The translations under genes and the position numbers were made by a program. This document shows, piece after piece, positions 6,746 to 14,132 of a stretch of DNA of 25,347 nucleotides (within the stretch, counting starts at the first letter, position 1; the number at the start of each line of letters is the position of its first letter). The DNA lies in IMG/VR virus record IMGVR_UViG_3300030380_001332, positions 1 through 25,347 of that record; one strand, 5' to 3'. The notes below the pieces were generated by a model. That model did not search any database. It worked only from the letters and a program-made list of their open reading frames with translations, and was not told the origin of the DNA. Source of the DNA: a virus.

Positions 6746-9700
6746 TACATTACTTCCCTTGCCAAAGCACCGATGCCTGAGTGTATCATCTTTCGTGGTC
6801 TCAAGTCCACTTCTCCGCCTTTTGCGCGACGGATTTCACGGGTTGCGGCCTTCGTGTTGCCGCTGTCATCAAAGTCTATAATTCTTAGTCCTTCCCCGTC
6901 TGAGGCAAAAAGAACCGGAGGGCGACCAGCAACATTAGGTCCGTCTTTAGTGGAAAAAATATTATTCGGGTCCGGGTCTACTAGGTTTCCGTTTTCATCT
7001 CTTTTGTTTACATTACGACGAACAGTTCCACCGTTATCCTCAAACTCTTTTAAAGCTTTATCTACAGTCTTTTCATAAGTGTTAAAATAGGCATCCTTAC
7101 CAATAGCATCTCCTCCATGTGTTTTAAACATGTCAGCACCTGAAAAGAACACAACACCGTTTATATCATCTTCTTCTTTTGCGGTTTTAATTATAGAGCG
7201 CACTGCATACCTAAAATAATCAGATTGGTTTTTAAATGGTGGAGGCAGAATAAATCCGGTTTGGTTTCCTGACCCGGTGTACTGCTTTACTTTATTAAAA
7301 GCATCTACTTTTTCCAAGTCTATGCCCTGTGCCTCTGCTGTTTCACGGGCGTTGTCCATCAGCGTAGATTTTTCTGCGTCGCTTAAAACATCGCCAGACT
7401 GCATTATCTCTGCTCGTCTTTTATCGAACTTCATAATATCAAAAACACCTCGATTATGTCTATGCCCCAGACCACCTATGCTCTGGGCAAGGATACTCTC
7501 AAGATGAACGTCCGATAAGAGATCATCTAGGTCTAAAAAGATACGAGTCTCTTCTAAAATACCGCCCCCGTAAGTTTGTTCAAGTTCGTCTAATTTATCA
7601 GCATATGCTTTAGAAAGCTTCACCTTAGTCTCTGGACTAAAAGAAGCAACCATTTCTTTTATTTTATCACGAGTAGGAGTGCCAAATTCTGGAACGCTTT
7701 CGTCTTTAGTAAGATTAAGCCAGCTTTCGTCCTCACCTTTTAAAATCTTTCCAACAGCAGGATCTATTTCACCCAAAACTTCCGTAAGCGCAGCGTGCGC
7801 AATACCTTGTCTTCCATAAACCTCGTCGGTGGTTATTTCCCTAAAGACTCTTTCCTTAAACTCTGCTGGTGTTATGTTATTATCTGCAACTTCTCTGGCA
7901 GCAGGCGTCATCCCCCTTTTAAGTTGTCTAATATGTTTTTCTACGTTTTGAACAGTGGTAGGCTGACCAGCGGACCTTAAAGAACTTTCAATCATTCCTT
8001 CTATAAAAGATCGATTATTTTCAATGTAGTCTAGTACATAGTTGTCTACTGCGGTGAAATCACCGCCTGTATTGCTCAACCCAGAAAAGAAATCAGACTC
8101 ACCTGGCAGAGGAAGCACCGTTGCAAGATCATCTTTGTTTTGTAGCAGAAAAGACCTTGTTGTAATTTCTGGAAGTCTACGACCACGAGGACTCAATGCA
8201 ATATATGGATGCCTTGTGCTATCTACCATTGTGGCATCAAACAGAGCTTCAGTTTTATTATCTAAATCAATTAATTCATTTTCAAAACGATTGCTTTTAG
8301 TGATTTCTTCTGGAAAAAGCTTTTCCGCTACTTTTTCAAACTTTTTAGCCTCTGCGTCATAAGGTATTCTTACTTTTCCAGATTCCCCATAAGACGTAGC
8401 GTCTCCAGAAGCCCCCTGACTTGCTGGTGACTCAAAGAAAGCGTCAAGTCTTTCATCAAATGTTTTTACTTTTTGTATCTTTCTTACTACTTGCATGTCT
8501 TTTATTGTTTTGTTTTCAGCAGCAGCGCGGTCTTCAATTGCTTTTACCTCTGGCCCATCAATATCTGGAAGCTGATACTTGTTGTCCGGGTTCTGGACGA
8601 ATATGGTTTCTACATTACCGTCTTCATCCTCAAGTTTCATTCTGTAGCCTTCTTCTTTTGGCATCTCTACCCCAGAACCCATATCATAGTCTCGAATAGC
8701 ATTTGATTGTATTTCATTCACAACCAAATATCTTTTTTCGTCAGGGGTGGTAACTATGTATGTTCTGGCCCAACCAAAGTATCCGGGTATCTTTTTACCG
8801 CCGGGAGGTCCCGCAAAACCGTAGTCATGCCCTGCCATAACTGAAGGTATGTCATCAAGCGATGAACCATCATTAAATGCTATGCTATCTGGCTTGTTGG
8901 TAGAAAAAACAAATAAGGCCCCATCATCCGCCACTCGTTCCAAAGAAGGATGATAATTTGAGGGCGCACCTACCCTTGTTATTTGACCATTCTCGTCTAC
9001 ATCTCCAATGTAGGGAATACCCCGCTCCCGATAAGGTGTTTTGTTGTTAACAAAATCTTCACTATGATTTTTTAAACGGAACATTCGACTACGAACTTGC
9101 GGTAAAAACTCCTCTGCTTTTTCAATCGCGGTCACGGATTGAATTTTGTTGTTACCTTCATCAGCTAACCGGAGTAGTTCATCCTGAAATGGGCTATCCT
9201 TGTACTCGGCTTTCATAGCACCTTTAAGAAGTCTTTTGTCCAACTCTGACGGTCTAATCCCAGCTTCAGGGATTTTTTTCATTTCTTCTTGCGCATGAAG
9301 ATTTGTTAGGACAGGAGAAAAGTTATCAACCTTTTCACCAAACTCACCCGTGTCATCCACGGTATAAACCATGTTCTGAGAATTGCGGTCAGGCTTTCTT
9401 CGATACCCCGGAAGAGACATCAACGAATCATAAGTAAATTCTGGCACAGCAGGATCAAGGTCACCCATAGCTTCATCTGCCTGACGGGTTCTTCCAATGC
9501 CAACTTCAGGGCCGGGGGTTCTCGGTTGAGCCGGAGTTGCCTGCTGAGTGTTTTCTACATCGTCAAGAGCACGAGCCTGTGATGCTGCATCAAACAGTTG
9601 ATTAGCCTCGTCACCTTCTGGTGCAGTTGCTGGAGTAGCTGTAAACTCACCCTCAATAGTTTGATTCGGGGTGACATTTGCAGAATCAATTAAAACTTCA

Positions 9701-10944
9701 ACTTCGTCTTCTGTCCCTCTGCCCCCGCGAAAAGTGGCGTTCGGAGCAGCTAAAATATCCCCGGCACGAACAGTATATTCAACCAGCGGCTGTCTTTCTT
9801 CACCTCTTCGTTCACGAATACGCTGACCCGGCAACTGCCGACCTTCAATGCTTCTACTTAAACTGAAAGACTGAACCTCACCCGGCTGAATATCTCCTAC
9901 TCTAAACACTGTAACAGGTGTTTCTGGAGTTAGTTCTGCTACATCCAAGCCCATAAATCTTTCAACAAACATTTCAGCTTCATCTGCAAGTTGTGAGCGG
10001 ACATCACTAAGAACCGCGTCATTCACAGGATCCGCAGCAGCACCAAGATCATCACCTCTTCTTCGACTTAAAAGTTCGCCAGCGATATCCGCAGCGTAGC
10101 CACGATCATTTGACACAAGAGCAGCCATTAGATCGTCTGCCTCTTCCTCCTCAAGCTGCATCATAACATCTGCAAAATCACCGCGATCAACCTCTGTGGG
10201 TCTGACTGATTGCGCTGCGGGGTCTTCGCCGCGTTGAAATGCTGCTGTCTCTTCAGGCGTTGCCATGCGCTGAGTGACTTCGGTTCGTAACACCGGAAGA
10301 CCAGTAACTTCACTTCTTGGAAGGTCTGATAAACTAATATCCCCCGTAGTGTTAAAACGTACAGGTTGCTGTTCTGTTTCTACAGGTGCAAGGTCCGTGG
10401 ACCGAGTTGCGGGGGTGTCGGTCCTTGAACCTGCCTTCAATAAAGCACCAATACCTTTGAACGCAAGAAACGGATCGGCTATAAACTCACCAAACAACAT
10501 CCCCTGACGAAATGGATTCATACCCGCACGAGAAGCTGCGTCACCGCTTTCGGACTCTGCGTCCATATCTTCGCCAAATCCCATAGCACGACCGATGGCC
10601 TCTGCACCTGCGACTTTCTGAAACGCATCAAAAGCCTTAGCAAATTGTCCGCGTTCTTCTATATCCAGCGGTTCCCCGGTCACTAACTTGTTCAGTAAAG
10701 AAGGAGCGTCACGGAAAAGTAAAGCAAGCAGGTCTGCCGGAAGTCCCAGTAACCCGGCAGGAAGACCAACGCCCACACCTTTCAAAGTTTCCAAACCTTC
10801 GCGCTGTCGAGCAGCAAGACCTGCGGGAGTAAGTTCATCAGCCATAAGCTGCCGACCCAGCAGATTACGCTGGACATTTTCTATCGCTTGTCTTCTTTCA
10901 GCTTGTCTTGGAGTCTCTGGTCTTGGTTCGGGCAGGGCAACCAT
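6745..10944 (-). CDS. Giant 1399-aa terL-adjacent protein with ADP-ribosyltransferase-like segment
   Basis: The largest gene in the window. Visible regions: a Leu/Gly-rich hydrophobic stretch at about 54-78; acidic low-complexity sequence (260-330); a segment at about 343-424 with TVFRVG (R348), SFSLS (S359, S361) and EDEVEVLID (412-420), the order of the R-S-E triad of ADP-ribosyltransferases; a disordered linker (430-500); then a long globular part. Near the middle FGWARTYIVTT and YLVVNEIQSN, and near the end VVFFSG with a Tyr/Lys helix, resemble the large 'polyvalent' phage proteins that carry an EIQSDW-like motif. It ends in KGGEVDLRP..., another glycine-spaced tail. A likely role is an ejected internal virion protein that acts in the host; that is inference. 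The start overlaps the terL stop (TAATG). Confidence 0.75.
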   Translation of the reverse strand: MVALPEPRPETPRQAERRQAIENVQRNLLGRQLMADELTPAGLAARQREGLETLKGVGVGLPAGLLGLPADLLALLFRDAPSLLNKLVTGEPLDIEERGQFAKAFDAFQKVAGAEAIGRAMGFGEDMDAESESGDAASRAGMNPFRQGMLFGEFIADPFLAFKGIGALLKAGSRTDTPATRSTDLAPVETEQQPVRFNTTGDISLSDLPRSEVTGLPVLRTEVTQRMATPEETAAFQRGEDPAAQSVRPTEVDRGDFADVMMQLEEEEADDLMAALVSNDRGYAADIAGELLSRRRGDDLGAAADPVNDAVLSDVRSQLADEAEMFVERFMGLDVAELTPETPVTVFRVGDIQPGEVQSFSLSRSIEGRQLPGQRIRERRGEERQPLVEYTVRAGDILAAPNATFRGGRGTEDEVEVLIDSANVTPNQTIEGEFTATPATAPEGDEANQLFDAASQARALDDVENTQQATPAQPRTPGPEVGIGRTRQADEAMGDLDPAVPEFTYDSLMSLPGYRRKPDRNSQNMVYTVDDTGEFGEKVDNFSPVLTNLHAQEEMKKIPEAGIRPSELDKRLLKGAMKAEYKDSPFQDELLRLADEGNNKIQSVTAIEKAEEFLPQVRSRMFRLKNHSEDFVNNKTPYRERGIPYIGDVDENGQITRVGAPSNYHPSLERVADDGALFVFSTNKPDSIAFNDGSSLDDIPSVMAGHDYGFAGPPGGKKIPGYFGWARTYIVTTPDEKRYLVVNEIQSNAIRDYDMGSGVEMPKEEGYRMKLEDEDGNVETIFVQNPDNKYQLPDIDGPEVKAIEDRAAAENKTIKDMQVVRKIQKVKTFDERLDAFFESPASQGASGDATSYGESGKVRIPYDAEAKKFEKVAEKLFPEEITKSNRFENELIDLDNKTEALFDATMVDSTRHPYIALSPRGRRLPEITTRSFLLQNKDDLATVLPLPGESDFFSGLSNTGGDFTAVDNYVLDYIENNRSFIEGMIESSLRSAGQPTTVQNVEKHIRQLKRGMTPAAREVADNNITPAEFKERVFREITTDEVYGRQGIAHAALTEVLGEIDPAVGKILKGEDESWLNLTKDESVPEFGTPTRDKIKEMVASFSPETKVKLSKAYADKLDELEQTYGGGILEETRIFLDLDDLLSDVHLESILAQSIGGLGHRHNRGVFDIMKFDKRRAEIMQSGDVLSDAEKSTLMDNARETAEAQGIDLEKVDAFNKVKQYTGSGNQTGFILPPPFKNQSDYFRYAVRSIIKTAKEEDDINGVVFFSGADMFKTHGGDAIGKDAYFNTYEKTVDKALKEFEDNGGTVRRNVNKRDENGNLVDPDPNNIFSTKDGPNVAGRPPVLFASDGEGLRIIDFDDSGNTKAATREIRRAKGGEVDLRPRKMIHSGIGALAREVM

Positions 10945-12434
10945 TAGTAATACTCTCTCTTGCGTGGCGGTGCGTCGTCTTCAAACTCTTCGCCATCCAA
11001 TCTAATAAAACCGCCCTGGCGAAAGCGCATCAGGGCCATAGTCATACTATCACAAAAGTCATCATGGTCGCCATTGGGAAATGATGCAACCTCTTCGATA
11101 ACTTCGTCAGCAAATTTTTCCCCAACAGGATACCACACTTTGCCAGATTCAAAAATAGGCGAAACAATATGCATACGCGCTGTCTTGTCCAGACCTCCCC
11201 CACCCTTCCGACGACCGGGGGCAAAGGTCGCAACCGGGAGGTTCAGTAACCGCATTTCATCAGCCAACGGTTGACCAGACGCTTTTGCCTCAATCAACAT
11301 CAACTCTGGGTCCCAATACTCAAACTCTTCACGCGCTATGGTTTTAAGCTCTGGAAAGTTCCACCGACCCTTCTTTGCATCCAGCAATATTAGATGCTCC
11401 TCAGAATTTTTGTACGGGCGAAACACACCCCACGTTGTAATCGCAGAATAGTCAGCAGTTTCTTTCTTTGAATACGCGGTGTCGTAAGACTGTATTATGT
11501 AGTCTAAATCAGGAATATCGTCTTCTTCCCACTCCTGCCACCAGTCCCGCTTGACCATCGCGGTTTCTTCGGACGTAGGATTTTGTTGCCACTGCGCATT
11601 CCATTTGCCCACGGACAGCGAAGCTTTGACCTTGAGAAGCTCGTCCTTTTGCCAAAATTCAGGCCATAATGGTTCTCCCGACGGCATAATCGCAGGAAAT
11701 TCTACAACTTCCCACTGGTCAGCCATTATATCTTTGGCCTGTGCGGTCAGTAACCTGCCCGTGATATCCTTCTTTGACCACCGGGTTTGAACAATAATAA
11801 TGCTGCCACCAGGCTGGAGTCTCTGTCTAGGACCCGAAGTGTACCATTCATATGCGTTATCATAAGCAGATGTGGACAAGGCATCTTGTTCCGAGTGCGG
11901 GTCATCGATGATAAGCAAGTCCGCGCCACGACCAGTCATTGCTGCGCCCACCCCAGCAGCAAAGTACTCCCCGCCTGACGCTGTTTCCCATCTACCAGCC
12001 GCCTGACTATCCGCTTTCAAGTCCGTGTTCGGAAAGACCTCTTTGTATTTGGGGTCAGCGATGAGGTCACGAACCTTACGTCCAAATCTTACAGCAAGTT
12101 CGGTATTCATGGTAGCTTGAATAATTTTTAACTTGGGGTTCCTGCCAAGAAACCAAGACGGCATGAGATAGGATGCAAATTCTGATTTAGAATGTCGGGG
12201 TGGCATATTTACAATCAGTCTTTTTAAATCACCGCTTGCGATACGCTCCAGCTTTTCAGCTATGATTCTATGATGGGTCCCCTCTATGAAATTGTCATAG
12301 ACATGATGGACGTATGACATGAAGTCTTCTTGCGCTTTGTCACGCAGGTCAAGTCGTTTCGCCTGCTCTTCAAGCAGGTAGATTTCCTTGAGCACGTCAT
12401 CGGGCAGTAGTTCTAAGCTGGCTGTGTTCTCCAT
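10944..12434 (-). CDS. terL: Terminase large subunit
   Basis: 496 residues, full length. It is the DNA-packaging motor: an N-terminal ATPase pumps DNA into the prohead and a C-terminal RNase H-like nuclease cuts the concatemer. Seen: a Walker A variant MPPRHSKSE (77-85), Walker B LLIIDDP (173-179), a coupling motif QTRWS (216-220), then the nuclease acidic residues in SYDTAYSKK (D318), MLIEAK (E382) and HDDFCDS (D458, D462). The ATG at 12434 is the first in frame and has no clear Shine-Dalgarno. A leftward promoter candidate lies about 100 bp upstream. Unusually, its partner terS lies 2.7 kb away behind an oppositely oriented gene island. Confidence 0.95.
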   Translation of the reverse strand: MENTASLELLPDDVLKEIYLLEEQAKRLDLRDKAQEDFMSYVHHVYDNFIEGTHHRIIAEKLERIASGDLKRLIVNMPPRHSKSEFASYLMPSWFLGRNPKLKIIQATMNTELAVRFGRKVRDLIADPKYKEVFPNTDLKADSQAAGRWETASGGEYFAAGVGAAMTGRGADLLIIDDPHSEQDALSTSAYDNAYEWYTSGPRQRLQPGGSIIIVQTRWSKKDITGRLLTAQAKDIMADQWEVVEFPAIMPSGEPLWPEFWQKDELLKVKASLSVGKWNAQWQQNPTSEETAMVKRDWWQEWEEDDIPDLDYIIQSYDTAYSKKETADYSAITTWGVFRPYKNSEEHLILLDAKKGRWNFPELKTIAREEFEYWDPELMLIEAKASGQPLADEMRLLNLPVATFAPGRRKGGGGLDKTARMHIVSPIFESGKVWYPVGEKFADEVIEEVASFPNGDHDDFCDSMTMALMRFRQGGFIRLDGEEFEDDAPPRKREYY

Positions 12435-12494
12435 ACCCGAACGATAATATACGCGAATGAATTTATCAACCCTGCAACATGCATGCAGTATGGG

Positions 12495-12517
12495 CCGCAG
12501 GTCCGGTGTACCTGCGG
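12495..12517. terminator. Hairpin in the terL leader
   Basis: CCGCAGGT at 12495-12502 and ACCTGCGG at 12510-12517 form a perfect 8-bp stem with a 7-nt loop. It lies between the leftward promoter candidate (12530-12558) and terL. There is no T tract on either strand, so it may be a leader structure rather than a terminator. Its left arm contains GGCCGCAGG, the same core as the repeat modules found at 13.6-14.9 kb. Confidence 0.45.
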
Positions 12518-12529
12518 GGGTGGGGGTAT

Positions 12530-12558
12530 ATTAGAGCATAAACCCAAGTCCCGGTCAA
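12530..12558 (-). promoter_or_regulatory. Candidate leftward sigma70-type promoter for terL
   Basis: On the minus strand TTGACC (12558-12553) and TCTAAT (12535-12530) are separated by 17 nt. Transcription would start near 12523 and lead into the terL hairpin and the whole late operon. The -35 matches consensus at 5 of 6 and the -10 at 4 of 6. Position upstream of the first late gene supports it. No experimental evidence is available. Confidence 0.45.
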
Positions 12559-12576
12559 TCCCAAGTAACCCCAGAT

Positions 12577-12595
12577 TTTTCCATATAATGGAAAA
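12577..12595. promoter_or_regulatory. Operator-like inverted repeat containing TATAAT
   Basis: TTTTCCAT (12577-12584), a 3-nt centre and ATGGAAAA (12588-12595) form a perfect 8-3-8 inverted repeat in the divergent gap between terL (-) and the winged-helix gene (+). A TATAAT hexamer lies across its centre (12584-12589), but no good -35 is found upstream on the plus strand. The size and symmetry fit a dimeric repressor site. The nearby winged-helix-like gene (12692) is a possible ligand; that is inference. Confidence 0.4.
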
Positions 12596-12613
12596 GATTA
12601 TCCCATGTGTTAG

Positions 12614-12643
12614 TTGACCGGCCTATGTATTTCGTGATACGGT
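12614..12643 (+). promoter_or_regulatory. Candidate rightward promoter of the island
   Basis: TTGACC (12614-12619), 18 nt, then TACGGT (12638-12643), ending 48 bp before the first island gene. A nearly identical arrangement (TTGACC, 18 nt, TACGCT) is found at 21057-21086 ahead of the ribbon-helix-helix gene, which raises confidence that this is a used promoter form in this phage. Confidence 0.4.
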
Positions 12644-12691
12644 TGTCTTGAGGCGTCGTGCCTCTAACCAGTCAACGAAAGGATTAATCTG

Positions 12692-13096
12692 ATGACTGAC
12701 TATATAACAATCAAGACCGACAGCGACGGCACCACAATCTGGTTGCCTGCTGGCGTTAACGTCCAGACCGTAGCACCAAAGGCAGTTGAGCAGCGCAAGA
12801 CTGAAACCGTTGCCAAGCCCAGAGCAGTCGCCAAGTCTAAAGGCAAGCGTAACCGTATGCTGAACGGCATGACTTGTCAGGATGCCATACTGGATATTCT
12901 GACCCAGAAGGATGCCACCCCAAAAGGATTGGCAAGACTTACTGGATACGGGATGCAAACTTGTTTTGCCGCTATCCATATGCTACGCGCTGAAGGTCAT
13001 AAGATTGAAAAGCGCAAAGGTCGAAACGGTAAGTATCGTTATTGGGGACGTAAGGCGTTTTCAAAAGCAGTCTTTGGTGACAAGTATGGCTCATAA
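12692..13096 (+). CDS. Winged helix-turn-helix-like DNA-binding protein
   Basis: 134 residues. The first 58 residues are polar and probably flexible, with a basic stretch (KSKGKRNR, 49-55). Residues about 59-119 read as a compact winged helix: helix MTCQDAILDIL, a turn, helix TPKGLARLTGY, recognition-like helix MQTCFAAIHMLRAEG, then a basic hairpin EKRKGRNGKYRYWG. This fold usually binds DNA, so a transcription regulator is likely. It is the first gene after the divergent terL/island promoter region, which holds a perfect inverted repeat (12577-12595) that could be its site. The start has AAAGGA 8 nt upstream. Exact family not recognised. Confidence 0.7.
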   Translation: MTDYITIKTDSDGTTIWLPAGVNVQTVAPKAVEQRKTETVAKPRAVAKSKGKRNRMLNGMTCQDAILDILTQKDATPKGLARLTGYGMQTCFAAIHMLRAEGHKIEKRKGRNGKYRYWGRKAFSKAVFGDKYGS

Positions 13097-13268
13097 GACC
13101 TTAAAAGACCAGTTGCGTTTCCACTATCAGTTCTACCTTTTGATGCACACAGTAGGTCGGACCGAAGAAGCGATGCGGTCATTAGAAAAACTCGAGGGTG
13201 TTATCGAAGGCATCAGGCCCGAAATCAAGGCGGTCAATATCGATAACCTGAAACAGTCAGCAAAGTAG
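13086..13268 (+). CDS. Small helical hypothetical protein
   Basis: 60 residues from the ATG at 13086, overlapping the previous gene by 11 nt. A longer frame exists upstream but lies inside the winged-helix gene, so I take the internal ATG (MAHKTLKDQLRFHYQF). The protein looks all-helical and mildly charged, with no membrane segment and no motif. The overlap suggests translation coupled to the regulator gene; together they may form a two-gene unit. It is followed by a strong GNRA-loop hairpin at 13275-13290. Confidence 0.6.
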   Translation: MAHKTLKDQLRFHYQFYLLMHTVGRTEEAMRSLEKLEGVIEGIRPEIKAVNIDNLKQSAK

Positions 13269-13301
13269 AGGAGCGGGGGCGAAAGCCCCCGATTTACTGA
13301 T
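13267..13301 (+). promoter_or_regulatory. GNRA hairpin between a strong Shine-Dalgarno and the next start
   Basis: GAGGAG (13268-13273) is followed by a perfect 6-bp stem, GGGGGC (13275-13280), loop GAAA, GCCCCC (13285-13290), and then 11 nt before the ATG at 13302. No other Shine-Dalgarno precedes that gene. Folding the hairpin brings GAGGAG to about 12 nt from the ATG, so it may be part of the ribosome binding site. Only a short T run (GATTTAC) follows, so as a terminator it would be weak. Confidence 0.5.
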
Positions 13302-13514
13302 ATGAAATACGAAGAAATTGAAAACCCAACCTATGAACAGTTTGAAAAAGAATGCAATCGTCAGGTGACTAACATAGCTGGACTTGGCATTCATGATCTA
13401 GCAGATGCAAGCTGGCGCGATTATTTCGACGCTGGCATGTCTCCGCGCAATGCAATCGAGTGTGCTAATGATGATTTTTGGGACGGGGAACTCAGCGACA
13501 TTCTGCACGGGTAG
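13302..13514 (+). CDS. Small acidic hypothetical protein
   Basis: 70 residues, acidic (many Glu/Asp), with the stretch LADASWRDYFDAGMSPRNAI at 33-52, which reads like a small helical domain. No family is recognised with certainty. It lies alone between the GNRA hairpin at 13275-13290 and the strong hairpin at 13600-13624, so it forms its own cassette. Its small size and acidic nature are common in early phage proteins that bind and inhibit host proteins, but no target can be read from the sequence. Confidence 0.65.
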   Translation: MKYEEIENPTYEQFEKECNRQVTNIAGLGIHDLADASWRDYFDAGMSPRNAIECANDDFWDGELSDILHG

Positions 13515-13520
13515 TTGACC

Positions 13521-13595
13521 ATGAACATCCAAGCCCATGCCGCTATATCAGCGTTGATGATCTACACCGTTTACCTGTGTATCACACAATTTTAA
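13521..13595 (+). CDS. Possible 24-aa hydrophobic peptide
   Basis: A short open frame, ATG at 13521 and TAA at 13593-13595, encodes a mostly hydrophobic peptide (MNIQAHAAISALMIYTVYLC, then ITQF) that could span a membrane once. It fits exactly between the 70-aa gene and the hairpin at 13600. There is no clear ribosome binding site, and a frame of this size can arise by chance, so confidence is low. Confidence 0.25.
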   Translation: MNIQAHAAISALMIYTVYLCITQF

Positions 13596-13599
13596 TGCA

Positions 13600-13624
13600 G
13601 CAGGCCCAGCGTAGCTGGGCCTGC
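13600..13624 (+). terminator. Strong hairpin, probable terminator
   Basis: GCAGGCCCAGC (13600-13610) and GCTGGGCCTGC (13614-13624) make a perfect 11-bp stem with a 3-nt loop. It is followed by ATTGTTGTG, a weak T-rich tail. It would end transcription of the 70-aa gene. The stem itself contains GCAGGCC, the core of the repeat module that starts just after it. Confidence 0.6.
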
Positions 13625-13628
13625 ATTG

Positions 13629-13693
13629 TTGTGCGCGCCGCGCAGCCGAAGTTCGCAGGCCGCAGGCCGCCGATGTGGGCCGCAGGCCGCAGA
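13629..13693. repeat. GCCGCAG repeat module, copy A
   Basis: The module starts with a palindrome (TGCGCG-C-CGCGCA, 13632-13644), then CCGAAGT, then tandem 7-nt units GCAGGCC/GCCGCAG, a short spacer with GTGGGCC, and more units ending in GCAGAATTA. Copy B (14012-14070) has the same order of parts: a TGCG/CGCA palindrome, CGAAGT, GCCGCAG units, GTGGGCC, units, GCAGATTA. Both directly follow terminator hairpins. Confidence 0.65.
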
Positions 13694-13766
13694 ATTATTG
13701 TTTTGTGTTTATGGGATTATATGGTAGAATATAGGATAATCAAATAACCATATGAAAGGAAACATC
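13694..13766 (+). promoter_or_regulatory. AT-rich leader with weak promoter and good ribosome binding site
   Basis: Between repeat copy A and the zinc-ribbon gene the sequence turns AT-rich. TAGAAT at 13725-13730 is a possible -10 with a poor -35 (TTTGTG, 13702-13707, 17-nt spacer). AAGGA at 13756-13760 lies 6 nt ahead of the ATG at 13767 and decides that start over the ATG at 13752. Confidence 0.4.
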
Positions 13767-13973
13767 ATGTCAGTTACTAAAGATGAAGCATACACATCAA
13801 AACTGTTTAAACTGTTTAATGAAATGCCAAAGTATAAAACTAAAGGTCAGGAAGATTGTGCAGATTGCGAATGGATTGCTGACGAAACAGACGGCGAAGT
13901 TTTAATCTGTGGAGAGTGTCAGCACGAACAGCACATTAATTATCTCAAGTTTCGTGCTCGTGAAGAAAAGTAA
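13767..13973 (+). CDS. Small zinc-ribbon protein
   Basis: 68 residues. Start chosen at 13767 because AAGGA stands 6 nt before it; an ATG at 13752 would include that site inside the gene. The protein has a helical N-terminus (MSVTKDEAYTSKLFKLFNEM) and then CADC and CGEC pairs about 18 residues apart around an acidic hairpin. This is a classic four-cysteine zinc ribbon, followed by a His/Arg-rich tail. Such small ribbons bind nucleic acid or protein partners. It has its own leader and its own terminator (13980-14003), so it stands as an independent cassette. The partner is unknown. Confidence 0.7.
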   Translation: MSVTKDEAYTSKLFKLFNEMPKYKTKGQEDCADCEWIADETDGEVLICGECQHEQHINYLKFRAREEK

Positions 13974-13979
13974 ACAACA

Positions 13980-14010
13980 GGAAGGCGGCGCAAGTCGCCT
14001 TCCGTTTTTA
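13980..14010 (+). terminator. Intrinsic terminator
   Basis: GGAAGGCG (13980-13987) and CGCCTTCC (13996-14003) form a perfect 8-bp stem with an 8-nt loop, followed by GTTTTTATT. This is a good rho-independent terminator for the zinc-ribbon gene just upstream. Confidence 0.8.
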
Positions 14011-14011
14011 T

Positions 14012-14070
14012 TGTGCGAAGCGCAACGAAGTGGGCCGCAGGCCGCAGGCGTGGGCCGCAGGCCGCAGATT
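14012..14070. repeat. GCCGCAG repeat module, copy B
   Basis: It begins with TGTGCG-AAG-CGCA and CGAAGT, then GGGCCGCAGGCCGCAG (14032-14047), a GCG spacer shared with neighbouring bases, a second GGGCCGCAGGCCGCAG (14052-14067) and ATT. It directly follows the terminator at 13980-14010 and is followed at once by a promoter (14076-14103). The part order matches copy A. Confidence 0.7.
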
Positions 14071-14075
14071 AGAAG

Positions 14076-14103
14076 TTGACTTATTCTATGGTTGGGATAA
14101 AAT
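14076..14103 (+). promoter_or_regulatory. Promoter of the GP88-family gene
   Basis: TTGACT (14076-14081) and TAAAAT (14098-14103) are 16 nt apart, 30 bp ahead of the ATG at 14133. Both hexamers are close to the sigma70 consensus. Because of this, frames that start at the TTG at 14076 are not credible. Confidence 0.55.
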
Positions 14104-14132
14104 GGGAAAAGATAATAAGAAAGGGAAAAGCT

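Noticed and set aside
12435-12691. A small gene or tRNA in the terL/island gap
   Set aside because: No open frame of note and no cloverleaf seen; the gap is explained by promoters, an inverted repeat and a hairpin.
14076-14132. Extended start (TTG at 14076) for the GP88-family gene
   Set aside because: The TTG is the first part of a -35 hexamer; the promoter lies inside that extension and the family-like sequence begins at 14133.
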